The notes beneath the pieces are model-generated. The model was not told the DNA's origin. It saw only the letters and a list, made by a program, of their open reading frames with translations, and searched no databases. 64,000 nucleotides of DNA from Panorpa germanica (Eukaryota; Arthropoda; Insecta; Mecoptera; Panorpidae). Location: assembly GCA_963678705.1 (NCBI GenBank), contig OY783214.1, forward strand, positions 17,030,264 through 17,094,263. The letters are read 5' to 3'. Positions 1-11,205 of the stretch are shown one piece after another. Within the stretch, counting starts at the first letter, position 1, and each line of letters opens with the position of its first letter. The position numbers and the translations under genes are program-made.

Positions 1-1159
1 AAAATGGTTTCCATATTTGAAATCAGCGGGAAATTCTACGTTTAAAAACGTTGTTAAATATCGAAAAAAAAACATTTGCTTTTTTGTTAAAATTTTAAAG
101 GTTATACTCTTGTTAATTTTACAAAAAGTTGATGGTCTCTGAATGTAAAATTTATGACCTATATTAACGTAACTTTTTACGCTGATTTCAAATATGTAAT
201 TTATTTTTTGGTAGGCCTCCCGGTTTTCGAGATATCGGCGTGTCAAGGGTTAAATAATGGAAAGATTTCAAAATGGTTTCCAGATTTGAAATCAGCGGGA
301 AATTCTACGTTCAAAAACGTTGTTAAATATCGAAAAAAAAACATTTGCTTTTTTGTTAAAATTTTAAAGGTTATATACTCTTGTTAATTTTACAAAAAGT
401 TGATGGTCTCTGAATGTAAAATTTATGACCTATATTAACGTAACTTTTTACGCTGATTTCAAATATGTAATTTATTTTTTGGTAGGCCTCCCGGTTTTCG
501 AGATATCGGCGTGTCAAGGGTTAAATAATGGAAATTTTGTCGGCCATTTTAAAAAACTTCTTTTTGCTGTAGCGCCTAAACGGCTAAACCAATTTGAAAA
601 TTGTCTATGGCGAAAAGATGCGCAGGGAAATTCTATATAAAATTACATTTTCCAAATTTTTCCAAGACCCATAGTGCACCTGTAATAACGCTTGTGCAAA
701 CCATAGAATGAATGGCTCTAGTGTGGCCCCCTTATAGCTCCTAATAGAAACATTATATAAATTTTATAAAGGAGTATCTAGACTATCTCATATTAAAATT
801 TGAGCATCCTAAGTGTTTATTGTACCTTGTAATTAACGTTGCAAGCATGCTATGTCAATAAATGTAACGCTTGTGCAAACCATAGAATGCATGGCTCTAG
901 TGTGGCCCCCTTAAGGCTCCTAATAGAAACATTATATAAATTTTATAAAGGAGTATCTAGACTATCTCATATTAAAATTTGAGCATCCTAAGTCTTTATT
1001 GTACCTTGTAATTAACGTTGCAAGCATGCTATGTCAATAAATGTAACGCTTGTGCAAACCATAGAATGCATGGCTCTAGTGTGGCCCCCTTAAGGCTCCT
1101 AATAGAAACATTATATAAATTTTATAAAGGAGAGTCTAGACTACCTCATATAAAAATTT
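1..1159 (+). repeat. Unit 0, partial type I HOR
   Basis: The L module and first part lie outside the window. Visible parts are the end of an A monomer (1-140), a 271-bp A of the cagatttg/ttatatactc haplotype (141-411), A5 (412-534), T (535-685), B (686-864, 865-1043) and Bt (1044-1159). T has the variants ccattttaaaaaac and ggctaaacc, which it shares with units 4 and 10. Confidence 0.93.
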
Positions 1160-1282
1160 CAGACTTCTATCTCTTATGGTTCATGAGATAATAACACTTG
1201 AAGCTTGATAGAACATTTTAGAACATTTGGTAGTCGAAAAATTATTCGAAAAAAATGATATTTTAACAAGGTATATTACCGT
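1160..1282 (+). repeat. L module, reference copy (123 bp)
   Basis: L opens every unit and is the best phase marker of the array (37 copies). It runs from cagacttctatctc to ttaccgt. It contains a short tandem repeat, agaacatttt then agaacattt. Its first bases align loosely with E and B monomers, about 20 of 36 positions against E by hand. It may therefore be an old B relative, but that is only suggestive. Confidence 0.9.
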
Positions 1283-1321
1283 GAATGTAAAATTTATGAC
1301 CTATATTAACGTAACTTTTTA

Positions 1322-1439
1322 CGCTGATTTCAAATATGTAATTTATTTTTTGGTAGGCCTCCCGGTTTTCGAGATATCGGCGTGTCAAGGGTTAAATAAT
1401 GGAAAGATTTCAAAATGGTTTCCATATTTGAAATCAGCG
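1322..1439. repeat. 17-bp inverted repeat inside the A monomer
   Basis: The left arm cgctgatttcaaatatg at 1322-1338 is the exact reverse complement of catatttgaaatcagcg at 1423-1439, with an 84-nt spacer. The similarity extends outward imperfectly: about 24 of 29 positions pair from cgtaactttttacg on the left to aaattctacg on the right. The same arms lie at offsets 39-55 and 140-156 of complete A monomers, except for the variants described in the findings. In A5 and A2c only the left arm is present. Confidence 0.92.
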
Positions 1440-1551
1440 GGAAATTCTACGTTTAAAAACGTTGTTAAATATCGAAAAAAAAACATTTGCTTTATTGTTA
1501 AAATTTTAAAGGTTATACTCTTGTTAATTTTACAAAAAGTTGATGGTCTCT

Positions 1552-1820
1552 GAATGTAAAATTTATGACCTATATTAACGTAACTTTTTACGCTGATTTC
1601 AAATATGTAATTTATTTTTTGGTAGGCCTCCCGGTTTTCGAGATATCGGCGTGTCAAGGGTTAAATAATGGAAAGATTTCAAAATGGTTTCCATATTTGA
1701 AATCAGCGGGAAATTCTACGTTTAAAAACGTTGTTAAATATCGAAAAAAAAACATTTGCTTTTTTGTTAAAATTTTAAAGGTTATACTCTTGTTAATTTT
1801 ACAAAAAGTTGATGGTCTCT
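1552..1820 (+). repeat. A monomer, reference copy (269 bp)
   Basis: I count 64 complete A monomers plus two complete A*. Length variants come from a TA run near the end (ggttatactc 269, ttatatactc 271, ttataatactc 272, ttatatatactc 273) and a nine-A run after atatcg. A linked haplotype of 271 bp (cagatttg, acgttcaaaaacg, extra TA) occupies the second A slot in units 0, 4, 6, 10, 12, 24, 28, 31, 32, 33 and 35, and recurs in unit 37. Confidence 0.95.
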
Positions 1821-1943
1821 GAATGTAAAATTTATGACCTATATTAACGTAACTTTTTACGCTGATTTCAAATATGTAATTTATTTTTTGGTAGGCCTCC
1901 CGGTTTTCGAGATATCGGCGTGTCAAGGGTTAAATAATGGAAA

Positions 1944-2094
1944 TTTTGTCGGCCATTTTGAAAAACTTCTTTTTGCTGTAGCGCCTAAACGGCTGAACCA
2001 ATTTGAAAATTGTCTATGGCGAAAAGATGCGCAGGGAAATTCTATATAAAATTACATTTTCCAAATTTTTCCAAGACCCATAGTGCACCTGTAA
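1944..2094 (+). repeat. T module, reference copy (151 bp)
   Basis: T replaces the second half of an A monomer after aataatggaaa and leads into B. It contains gcagggaaattcta at 2031-2044, nearly the same as cagcgggaaattcta in A, and the palindrome caatttgaaaattg. It therefore looks like a longer diverged relative of the A second half. One copy occurs in every type I unit. I do not recognise it as part of a known element. Confidence 0.9.
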
Positions 2095-2273
2095 TAACGC
2101 TTGTGCAAACCATAGAATGAATGGCTCTAGTGTGGCCCCCTTATAGCTCCTAATAGAAACATTATATAAATTTTATAAAGGAGTATCTAGACTATCTCAT
2201 ATTAAAATTTGAGCATCCTAAGTGTTTATTGTACCTTGTAATTAACGTTGCAAGCATGCTATGTCAATAAATG
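2095..2273 (+). repeat. B monomer, reference copy (179 bp)
   Basis: The spacing of atggctctag is 179 bp between neighbours. The monomer is rich in short palindromes: ccttaagg, tctaga, agcatgct and tataaattttata, plus atgcat in all but the first copy. Its length is in the nucleosome-repeat range common among centromeric satellites. Units hold one to four full B plus one 116-bp Bt, and unit lengths change in steps of 179 bp. Confidence 0.95.
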
Positions 2274-2568
2274 TAACGCTTGTGCAAACCATAGAATGCA
2301 TGGCTCTAGTGTGGCCCCCTTAAGGCTCCTAATAGAAACATTATATAAATTTTATAAAGGAGTATCTAGACTATCTCATATTAAAATTTGAGCATCCTAA
2401 GTCTTTATTGTACCTTGTAATTAACGTTGCAAGCATGCTATGTCAATAAATGTAACGCTTGTGCAAACCATAGAATGCATGGCTCTAGTGTGGCCCCCTT
2501 AAGGCTCCTAATAGAAACATTATATAAATTTTATAAAGGAGAGTCTAGACTACCTCATATAAAAATTT

Positions 2569-3977
2569 CAGACTTCTATCTCTTATGGTTCATGAGATAA
2601 TAACACTTGAAGCTTGATAGAACATTTTAGAACATTTGGTAGTCGAAAAATTATTCGAAAAAAATGATATTTTAACAAGGTATATTACCGTGAATGTAAA
2701 ATTTATGACCTATATTAACGTAACTTTTTACGCTGATTTCAAATATGTAATTTATTTTTTGGTAGGCCTCCCGGTTTTCGAGATATCGGCGTGTCAAGGG
2801 TTAAATAATGGAAAGATTTCAAAATGGTTTCCATATTTGAAATCAGCGGGAAATTCTACGTTTAAAAACGTTGTTAAATATCGAAAAAAAAACATTTGCT
2901 TTATTGTTAAAATTTTAAAGGTTATACTCTTGTTAATTTTACAAAAAGTTGATGGTCTCTGAATGTAAAATTTATGACCTATATTAACGTAACTTTTTAC
3001 GCTGATTTCAAATATGTAATTTATTTTTTGGTAGGCCTCCCGGTTTTCGAGATATCGGCGTGTCAAGGGTTAAATAATGGAAAGATTTCAAAATGGTTTC
3101 CATATTTGAAATCAGCGGGAAATTCTACGTTTAAAAACGTTGTTAAATATCGAAAAAAAAACATTTGCTTTTTTGTTAAAATTTTAAAGGTTATACTCTT
3201 GTTAATTTTACAAAAAGTTGATGGTCTCTGAATGTAAAATTTATGACCTATATTAACGTAACTTTTTACGCTGATTTCAAATATGTAATTTATTTTTTGG
3301 TAGGCCTCCCGGTTTTCGAGATATCGGCGTGTCAAGGGTTAAATAATGGAAATTTTGTCGGCCATTTTGAAAAACTTCTTTTTGCTGTAGCGCCTAAACG
3401 GCTGAACCAATTTGAAAATTGTCTATGGCGAAAAGATGCGCAGGGAAATTCTATATAAAATTACATTTTCCAAATTTTTCCAAGACCCATAGTGCACCTG
3501 TAATAACGCTTGTGCAAACCATAGAATGAATGGCTCTAGTGTGGCCCCCTTATAGCTCCTAATAGAAACATTATATAAATTTTATAAAGGAGTATCTAGA
3601 CTATCTCATATTAAAATTTGAGCATCCTAAGTGTTTATTGTACCTTGTAATTAACGTTGCAAGCATGCTATGTCAATAAATGTAACGCTTGTGCAAACCA
3701 TAGAATGCATGGCTCTAGTGTGGCCCCCTTAAGGCTCCTAATAGAAACATTATATAAATTTTATAAAGGAGTATCTAGACTATCTCATATTAAAATTTGA
3801 GCATCCTAAGTCTTTATTGTACCTTGTAATTAACGTTGCAAGCATGCTATGTCAATAAATGTAACGCTTGTGCAAACCATAGAATGCATGGCTCTAGTGT
3901 GGCCCCCTTAAGGCTCCTAATAGAAACATTATATAAATTTTATAAAGGAGAGTCTAGACTACCTCATATAAAAATTT
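2569..3977 (+). repeat. Unit 2, type I HOR (1,409 bp)
   Basis: L 2569-2691, A 2692-2960 and 2961-3229, A5 3230-3352, T 3353-3503, B 3504-3682 and 3683-3861, Bt 3862-3977. By eye it is indistinguishable from units 1 and 3, which indicates very recent tandem copying. Confidence 0.96.
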
Positions 3978-5386
3978 CAGACTTCTATCTCTTATGGTTC
4001 ATGAGATAATAACACTTGAAGCTTGATAGAACATTTTAGAACATTTGGTAGTCGAAAAATTATTCGAAAAAAATGATATTTTAACAAGGTATATTACCGT
4101 GAATGTAAAATTTATGACCTATATTAACGTAACTTTTTACGCTGATTTCAAATATGTAATTTATTTTTTGGTAGGCCTCCCGGTTTTCGAGATATCGGCG
4201 TGTCAAGGGTTAAATAATGGAAAGATTTCAAAATGGTTTCCATATTTGAAATCAGCGGGAAATTCTACGTTTAAAAACGTTGTTAAATATCGAAAAAAAA
4301 ACATTTGCTTTATTGTTAAAATTTTAAAGGTTATACTCTTGTTAATTTTACAAAAAGTTGATGGTCTCTGAATGTAAAATTTATGACCTATATTAACGTA
4401 ACTTTTTACGCTGATTTCAAATATGTAATTTATTTTTTGGTAGGCCTCCCGGTTTTCGAGATATCGGCGTGTCAAGGGTTAAATAATGGAAAGATTTCAA
4501 AATGGTTTCCATATTTGAAATCAGCGGGAAATTCTACGTTTAAAAACGTTGTTAAATATCGAAAAAAAAACATTTGCTTTTTTGTTAAAATTTTAAAGGT
4601 TATACTCTTGTTAATTTTACAAAAAGTTGATGGTCTCTGAATGTAAAATTTATGACCTATATTAACGTAACTTTTTACGCTGATTTCAAATATGTAATTT
4701 ATTTTTTGGTAGGCCTCCCGGTTTTCGAGATATCGGCGTGTCAAGGGTTAAATAATGGAAATTTTGTCGGCCATTTTGAAAAACTTCTTTTTGCTGTAGC
4801 GCCTAAACGGCTGAACCAATTTGAAAATTGTCTATGGCGAAAAGATGCGCAGGGAAATTCTATATAAAATTACATTTTCCAAATTTTTCCAAGACCCATA
4901 GTGCACCTGTAATAACGCTTGTGCAAACCATAGAATGAATGGCTCTAGTGTGGCCCCCTTATAGCTCCTAATAGAAACATTATATAAATTTTATAAAGGA
5001 GTATCTAGACTATCTCATATTAAAATTTGAGCATCCTAAGTGTTTATTGTACCTTGTAATTAACGTTGCAAGCATGCTATGTCAATAAATGTAACGCTTG
5101 TGCAAACCATAGAATGCATGGCTCTAGTGTGGCCCCCTTAAGGCTCCTAATAGAAACATTATATAAATTTTATAAAGGAGTATCTAGACTATCTCATATT
5201 AAAATTTGAGCATCCTAAGTCTTTATTGTACCTTGTAATTAACGTTGCAAGCATGCTATGTCAATAAATGTAACGCTTGTGCAAACCATAGAATGCATGG
5301 CTCTAGTGTGGCCCCCTTAAGGCTCCTAATAGAAACATTATATAAATTTTATAAAGGAGAGTCTAGACTACCTCATATAAAAATTT
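3978..5386 (+). repeat. Unit 3, type I HOR (1,409 bp)
   Basis: L 3978-4100, A 4101-4369 and 4370-4638, A5 4639-4761, T 4762-4912, B 4913-5091 and 5092-5270, Bt 5271-5386. It carries the ctttattgtt marker in the first A, like units 1 and 2. Confidence 0.96.
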
Positions 5387-6797
5387 CAGACTTCTATCTC
5401 TTATGGTTCATGAGATAATAACACTTGAAGCTTGATAGAACATTTTAGAACATTTGGTAGTCGAAAAATTATTCGAAAAAAATGATATTTTAACAAGGTA
5501 TATTACCGTGAATGTAAAATTTATGACCTATATTAACGTAACTTTTTACGCTGATTTCAAATATGTAATTTATTTTTTGGTAGGCCTCCCGGTTTTCGAG
5601 ATATCGGCGTGTCAAGGGTTAAATAATGGAAAGATTTCAAAATGGTTTCCATATTTGAAATCAGCGGGAAATTCTACGTTTAAAAACGTTGTTAAATATC
5701 GAAAAAAAAACATTTGCTTTTTTGTTAAAATTTTAAAGGTTATACTCTTGTTAATTTTACAAAAAGTTGATGGTCTCTGAATGTAAAATTTATGACCTAT
5801 ATTAACGTAACTTTTTACGCTGATTTCAAATATGTAATTTATTTTTTGGTAGGCCTCCCGGTTTTCGAGATATCGGCGTGTCAAGGGTTAAATAATGGAA
5901 AGATTTCAAAATGGTTTCCAGATTTGAAATCAGCGGGAAATTCTACGTTCAAAAACGTTGTTAAATATCGAAAAAAAAACATTTGCTTTTTTGTTAAAAT
6001 TTTAAAGGTTATATACTCTTGTTAATTTTACAAAAAGTTGATGGTCTCTGAATGTAAAATTTATGACCTATATTAACGTAACTTTTTACGCTGATTTCAA
6101 ATATGTAATTTATTTTTTGGTAGGCCTCCCGGTTTTCGAGATATCGGCGTGTCAAGGGTTAAATAATGGAAATTTTGTCGGCCATTTTAAAAAACTTCTT
6201 TTTGCTGTAGCGCCTAAACGGCTAAACCAATTTGAAAATTGTCTATGGCGAAAAGATGCGCAGGGAAATTCTATATAAAATTACATTTTCCAAATTTTTC
6301 CAAGACCCATAGTGCACCTGTAATAACGCTTGTGCAAACCATAGAATGAATGGCTCTAGTGTGGCCCCCTTATAGCTCCTAATAGAAACATTATATAAAT
6401 TTTATAAAGGAGTATCTAGACTATCTCATATTAAAATTTGAGCATCCTAAGTGTTTATTGTACCTTGTAATTAACGTTGCAAGCATGCTATGTCAATAAA
6501 TGTAACGCTTGTGCAAACCATAGAATGCATGGCTCTAGTGTGGCCCCCTTAAGGCTCCTAATAGAAACATTATATAAATTTTATAAAGGAGTATCTAGAC
6601 TATCTCATATTAAAATTTGAGCATCCTAAGTCTTTATTGTACCTTGTAATTAACGTTGCAAGCATGCTATGTCAATAAATGTAACGCTTGTGCAAACCAT
6701 AGAATGCATGGCTCTAGTGTGGCCCCCTTAAGGCTCCTAATAGAAACATTATATAAATTTTATAAAGGAGAGTCTAGACTACCTCATATAAAAATTT
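5387..6797 (+). repeat. Unit 4, type I HOR (1,411 bp), start of the 8,637-bp super-repeat
   Basis: L 5387-5509, A 5510-5778, 271-bp A of the cagatttg haplotype 5779-6049, A5 6050-6172, T 6173-6323 (variants ccattttaaaaaac and ggctaaacc), B 6324-6502 and 6503-6681, Bt 6682-6797. The extra 2 bp are one added TA in ttatatactc. Unit 10 is its copy, 8,637 bp downstream. Confidence 0.95.
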
Positions 6798-8206
6798 CAG
6801 ACTTCTATCTCTTATGGTTCATGAGATAATAACACTTGAAGCTTGATAGAACATTTTAGAACATTTGGTAGTCGAAAAATTATTCGAAAAAAATGATATT
6901 TTAACAAGGTATATTACCGTGAATGTAAAATTTATGACCTATATTAACGTAACTTTTTACGCTGATTTCAAATATGTAATTTATTTTTTGGTAGGCCTCC
7001 CGGTTTTCGAGATATCGGCGTGTCAAGGGTTAAATAATGGAAAGATTTCAAAATGGTTTCCATATTTGAAATCAGCGGGAAATTCTACGTTTAAAAACGT
7101 TGTTAAATATCGAAAAAAAAACATTTGCTTTATTGTTAAAATTTTAAAGGTTATACTCTTGTTAATTTTACAAAAAGTTGATGGTCTCTGAATGTAAAAT
7201 TTATGACCTATATTAACGTAACTTTTTACGCTGATTTCAAATATGTAATTTATTTTTTGGTAGGCCTCCCGGTTTTCGAGATATCGGCGTGTCAAGGGTT
7301 AAATAATGGAAAGATTTCAAAATGGTTTCCATATTTGAAATCAGCGGGAAATTCTACGTTTAAAAACGTTGTTAAATATCGAAAAAAAAACATTTGCTTT
7401 TTTGTTAAAATTTTAAAGGTTATACTCTTGTTAATTTTACAAAAAGTTGATGGTCTCTGAATGTAAAATTTATGACCTATATTAACGTAACTTTTTACGC
7501 TGATTTCAAATATGTAATTTATTTTTTGGTAGGCCTCCCGGTTTTCGAGATATCGGCGTGTCAAGGGTTAAATAATGGAAATTTTGTCGGCCATTTTGAA
7601 AAACTTCTTTTTGCTGTAGCGCCTAAACGGCTGAACCAATTTGAAAATTGTCTATGGCGAAAAGATGCGCAGGGAAATTCTATATAAAATTACATTTTCC
7701 AAATTTTTCCAAGACCCATAGTGCACCTGTAATAACGCTTGTGCAAACCATAGAATGAATGGCTCTAGTGTGGCCCCCTTATAGCTCCTAATAGAAACAT
7801 TATATTAATTTTATAAAGGAGTATCTAGACTATCTCATATTAAAATTTGAGCATCCTTAGTGTTTATTGTACCTTGTAATTAACGTTGCAAGCATGCTAT
7901 GTCAATAAATGTAACGCTTGTGCAAACCATAGAATGCATGGCTCTAGTGTGGCCCCCTTAAGGCTCCTAATAGAAACATTATATAAATTTTATAAAGGAG
8001 TATCTAGACTATCTCATATTAAAATTTGAGCATCCTAAGTCTTTATTGTACCTTGTAATTAACGTTGCAAGCATGCTATGTCAATAAATGTAACGCTTGT
8101 GCAAACCATAGAATGCATGGCTCTAGTGTGGCCCCCTTAAGGCTCCTAATAGAAACATTATATAAATTTTATAAAGGAGAGTCTAGACTACCTCATATAA
8201 AAATTT
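6798..8206 (+). repeat. Unit 5, type I HOR (1,409 bp)
   Basis: L 6798-6920, A 6921-7189 (ctttattgtt marker) and 7190-7458, A5 7459-7581, T 7582-7732, B 7733-7911 and 7912-8090, Bt 8091-8206. The first B has attatattaatt and gcatccttag. Both markers recur 8,637 bp later in unit 11. Confidence 0.95.
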
Positions 8207-9796
8207 CAGACTTCTATCTCTTATGGTTCATGAGATAATAACACTTGAAGCTTGATAGAACATTTTAGAACATTTGGTAGTCGAAAAATTATTCGAAAAA
8301 AATGATATTTTAACAAGGTATATTACCGTGAATGTAAAATTTATGACCTATATTAACGTAACTTTTTACGCTGATTTCAAATATGTAATTTATTTTTTGG
8401 TAGGCCTCCCGGTTTTCGAGATATCGGCGTGTCAAGGGTTAAATAATGGAAACATTTCAAAATGGTTTCCATATTTGAAATCAGCGGGAAATTCTACGTT
8501 TAAAAACGTTGTTAAATATCGAAAAAAAAACATTTGCTTTTTTGTTAAAATTTTAAAGGTTATACTCTTGTTAATTTTGCAAAAAGTTGATGGTCTCTGA
8601 ATGTAAAATTTATGACCTATATTAACGTAACTTTTTACGCTGATTTCAAATATGTAATTTATTTTTTGGTAGGCCTCCCGGTTTTCGAGATATCGGCGTG
8701 TCAAGGGTTAAATAATGGAAAGATTTCAAAATGGTTTCCAGATTTGAAATCAGCGGGAAATTCTACGTTCAAAAACGTTGTTAAATATCGAAAAAAAAAC
8801 ATTTGCTTTTTTGTTAAAATTTTAAAGGTTATATACTCTTGTTAATTTTACAAAAAGTTGATGGTCTCTGAATGTAAAATTTATGACCTATATTAACGTA
8901 ACTTTTTACGCTGATTTCAAATATGTAATTTATTTTTTGGTAGGCCTCCCGGTTTTCGAGATATCAGCGTGTCAAGGGTTAAATAATGGAAATTTTGTCG
9001 GCCATTTTGAAAAACTTCTTTTTGCTGTAGCGCCTAAACGGCTGAACCAATTTGAAAATTGTCTATGGCGAAAAGATGCGCAGGGAAATTCTATATAAAA
9101 TTACATTTTCCAAATTTTTCCAAGACCCATAGTGCACCTGTAATAACGCTTGTGCAAACCATAGAATGAATGGCTCTAGTGTGGCCCCCTTATAGCTCCT
9201 AATAGAAACATTATATAAATTTTATAAAGGAGTATCTAGACTATCTCATATTAAAATTTGAGCATCCTAAGTGTTTATTGTACCTTGTAATTAACGTTGC
9301 AAGCATGCTATGTCAATAAATGTAACGCTTGTGCAAACCATAGAATGCATGGCTCTAGTGTGGCTTCCTTAAGGCTCCTAATAGAAACATTATATAAATT
9401 TTATAAAGGAGTATCTAGACTATCTCATATTAAAATTTGAGCATCCTAAGTCTTTATTGTACCTTGTAATTAACGTTGCAAGCATGCTATGTCAATAAAT
9501 GTAACGCTTGTGCAAACCATAGAATGCATGGCTCTAGTGTGGCCCCCTTAAGGCTCCTAATAGAAACATTATATAAATTTTATAAAGGAGTATCTAGACT
9601 ATCTCATATTAAAATTTGAGCATCCTAAGTCATTATTGTACCTTGTAATTAACGTTGCAAGCATGCTATGTCAATATATGTAACGCTTGTGCAAACCATA
9701 GAATGCATGGCTCTAGTGTGGCCCCCTTAAGGCTCCTAATAGAAACATTATATAAATTTTATAAAGAAGAGTCTAGACTACCTCATATAAAAATTT
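8207..9796 (+). repeat. Unit 6, type I HOR with an extra B (1,590 bp)
   Basis: L 8207-8329, A 8330-8598 (markers ggaaacatttc and attttgcaa), 271-bp A 8599-8869, A5 8870-8992 (atatcagcg), T 8993-9143, B 9144-9322, 9323-9501 (tggcttcc) and 9502-9680 (gtcattattg, aatatatg), Bt 9681-9796 (aaagaagag). The length is 1,411 + 179, so exactly one B was gained. All these markers recur in unit 12. Confidence 0.95.
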
Positions 9797-11205
9797 CAGA
9801 CTTCTATCTCTTATGGTTCATGAGATAATAACACTTGAAGCTTGATAGAACATTTTAGAACATTTGGTAGTCGAAAAATTATTCGAAAAAAATGATATTT
9901 TAACAAGGTATATTACCGTGAATGTAAAATTTATGACCTATATTAACGTAACTTTTTACGCTGATTTCAAATATGTAATTTATTTTTTGGTAGGCCTCCC
10001 GGTTTTCGAGATATCGGCGTGTCAAGGGTTAAATAATGGAAAGATTTCAAAATGGTTTCCATATTTGAAATCAGCGGGAAATTCTACGTTTAAAAACGTT
10101 GTTAAATATCGAAAAAAAAACATTTGCTTTTTTGTTAAAATTTTAAAGGTTATACTCTTGTTAATTTTACAAAAAGTTGATGGTCTCTGAATGTAAAATT
10201 TATGACCTATATTAACGTAACTTTTTACGCTGATTTCAAATATGTAATTTATTTTTTGGTAGGCCTCCCGGTTTTCGAGATATCGGCGTGTCAAGGGTTA
10301 AATAATGGAAAGATTTCAAAATGGTTTCCATATTTGAAATCAGCGGGAAATTCTACGTTTAAAAACGTTGTTAAATATCGAAAAAAAAACATTTGCTTTT
10401 TTGTTAAAATTTTAAAGGTTATACTCTTGTTAATTTTACAAAAAGTTGATGGTCTCTGAATGTAAAATTTATGACCTATATTAACGTAACTTTTTACGCT
10501 GATTTCAAATATGTAATTTATTTTTTGGTAGGCCTCCCGGTTTTCGAGATATCGGCGTGTCAAGGGTTAAATAATGGAAATTTTGTCGGCCATTTTGAAA
10601 AACTTCTTTTTGCTGTAGCGCCTAAACGGCTGAACCAATTTGAAAATTGTCTATGGCGAAAAGATGCGCAGGGAAATTCTATATAAAATTACATTTTCCA
10701 AATTTTTCCAAGACCCATAGTGCACCTGTAATAACGCTTGTGCAAACCATAGAATGAATGGCTCTAGTGTGGCCCCCTTATAGCTCCTAATAGAAACATT
10801 ATATAAATTTTATAAAGGAGTATCTAGACTATCTCATATTAAAATTTGAGCATCCTTAGTGTTTATTGTACCTTGTAATTAACGTTGCAAGCATGCTATG
10901 TCAATAAATGTAACGCTTGTGCAAACCATAGAATGCATGGCTCTAGTGTGGCTTCCTTAAGGCTCCTAATAGAAACATTATATAAATTTTATAAAGAAGT
11001 ATCTAGACTATCTCATATTAAAATTTGAGCATCCTAAGTCTTTATTGTACCTTGTAATTAACGTTGCAAGCATGCTATGTCAATAAATGTAACGCTTGTG
11101 CAAACCATAGAATGCATGGCTCTAGTGTGGCCCCCTTAAGGCTCCTAATAGAAACATTATATAAATTTTATAAAGGAGAGTCTAGACTACCTCATATAAA
11201 AATTT
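9797..11205 (+). repeat. Unit 7, type I HOR (1,409 bp)
   Basis: L 9797-9919, A 9920-10188 and 10189-10457, A5 10458-10580, T 10581-10731, B 10732-10910 (ccttag) and 10911-11089 (tggcttcc, aaagaagtatc), Bt 11090-11205. Its copy is unit 13. Confidence 0.95.

Larger units (their letters stand above)
1160..2568 (+). repeat. Unit 1, reference type I HOR (1,409 bp)
   Basis: This is the reference layout: L 1160-1282, A 1283-1551, A 1552-1820, A5 1821-1943, T 1944-2094, B 2095-2273, B 2274-2452, Bt 2453-2568. The lengths sum to exactly 1,409 bp. The first A has the private marker ctttattgtt (T to A), shared by units 2, 3, 5, 9 and 11. The first B differs from later ones by gaatgaatgg and cttatagctcc, so it is position-specific. 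Confidence 0.96.

Noticed and set aside
1322..1439. Terminal inverted repeats of a small transposon (A monomer as an element)
   Set aside because: No flanking target-site duplication is visible, and the arms lie inside the 269-bp period. An ancient foldback origin remains possible but is not shown.
1227..1553. Open reading frames of 60-132 codons recurring in every unit on both strands
   Set aside because: They are the same satellite read again and again. The longest + strand frame starts at TTG, not ATG, and has no recognisable domain. Its ends shift freely with 2-bp TA changes, single substitutions and module fusions. Overlapping frames on the opposite strand are just as open, which fits low-stop AT-rich repeat DNA and not coding selection.
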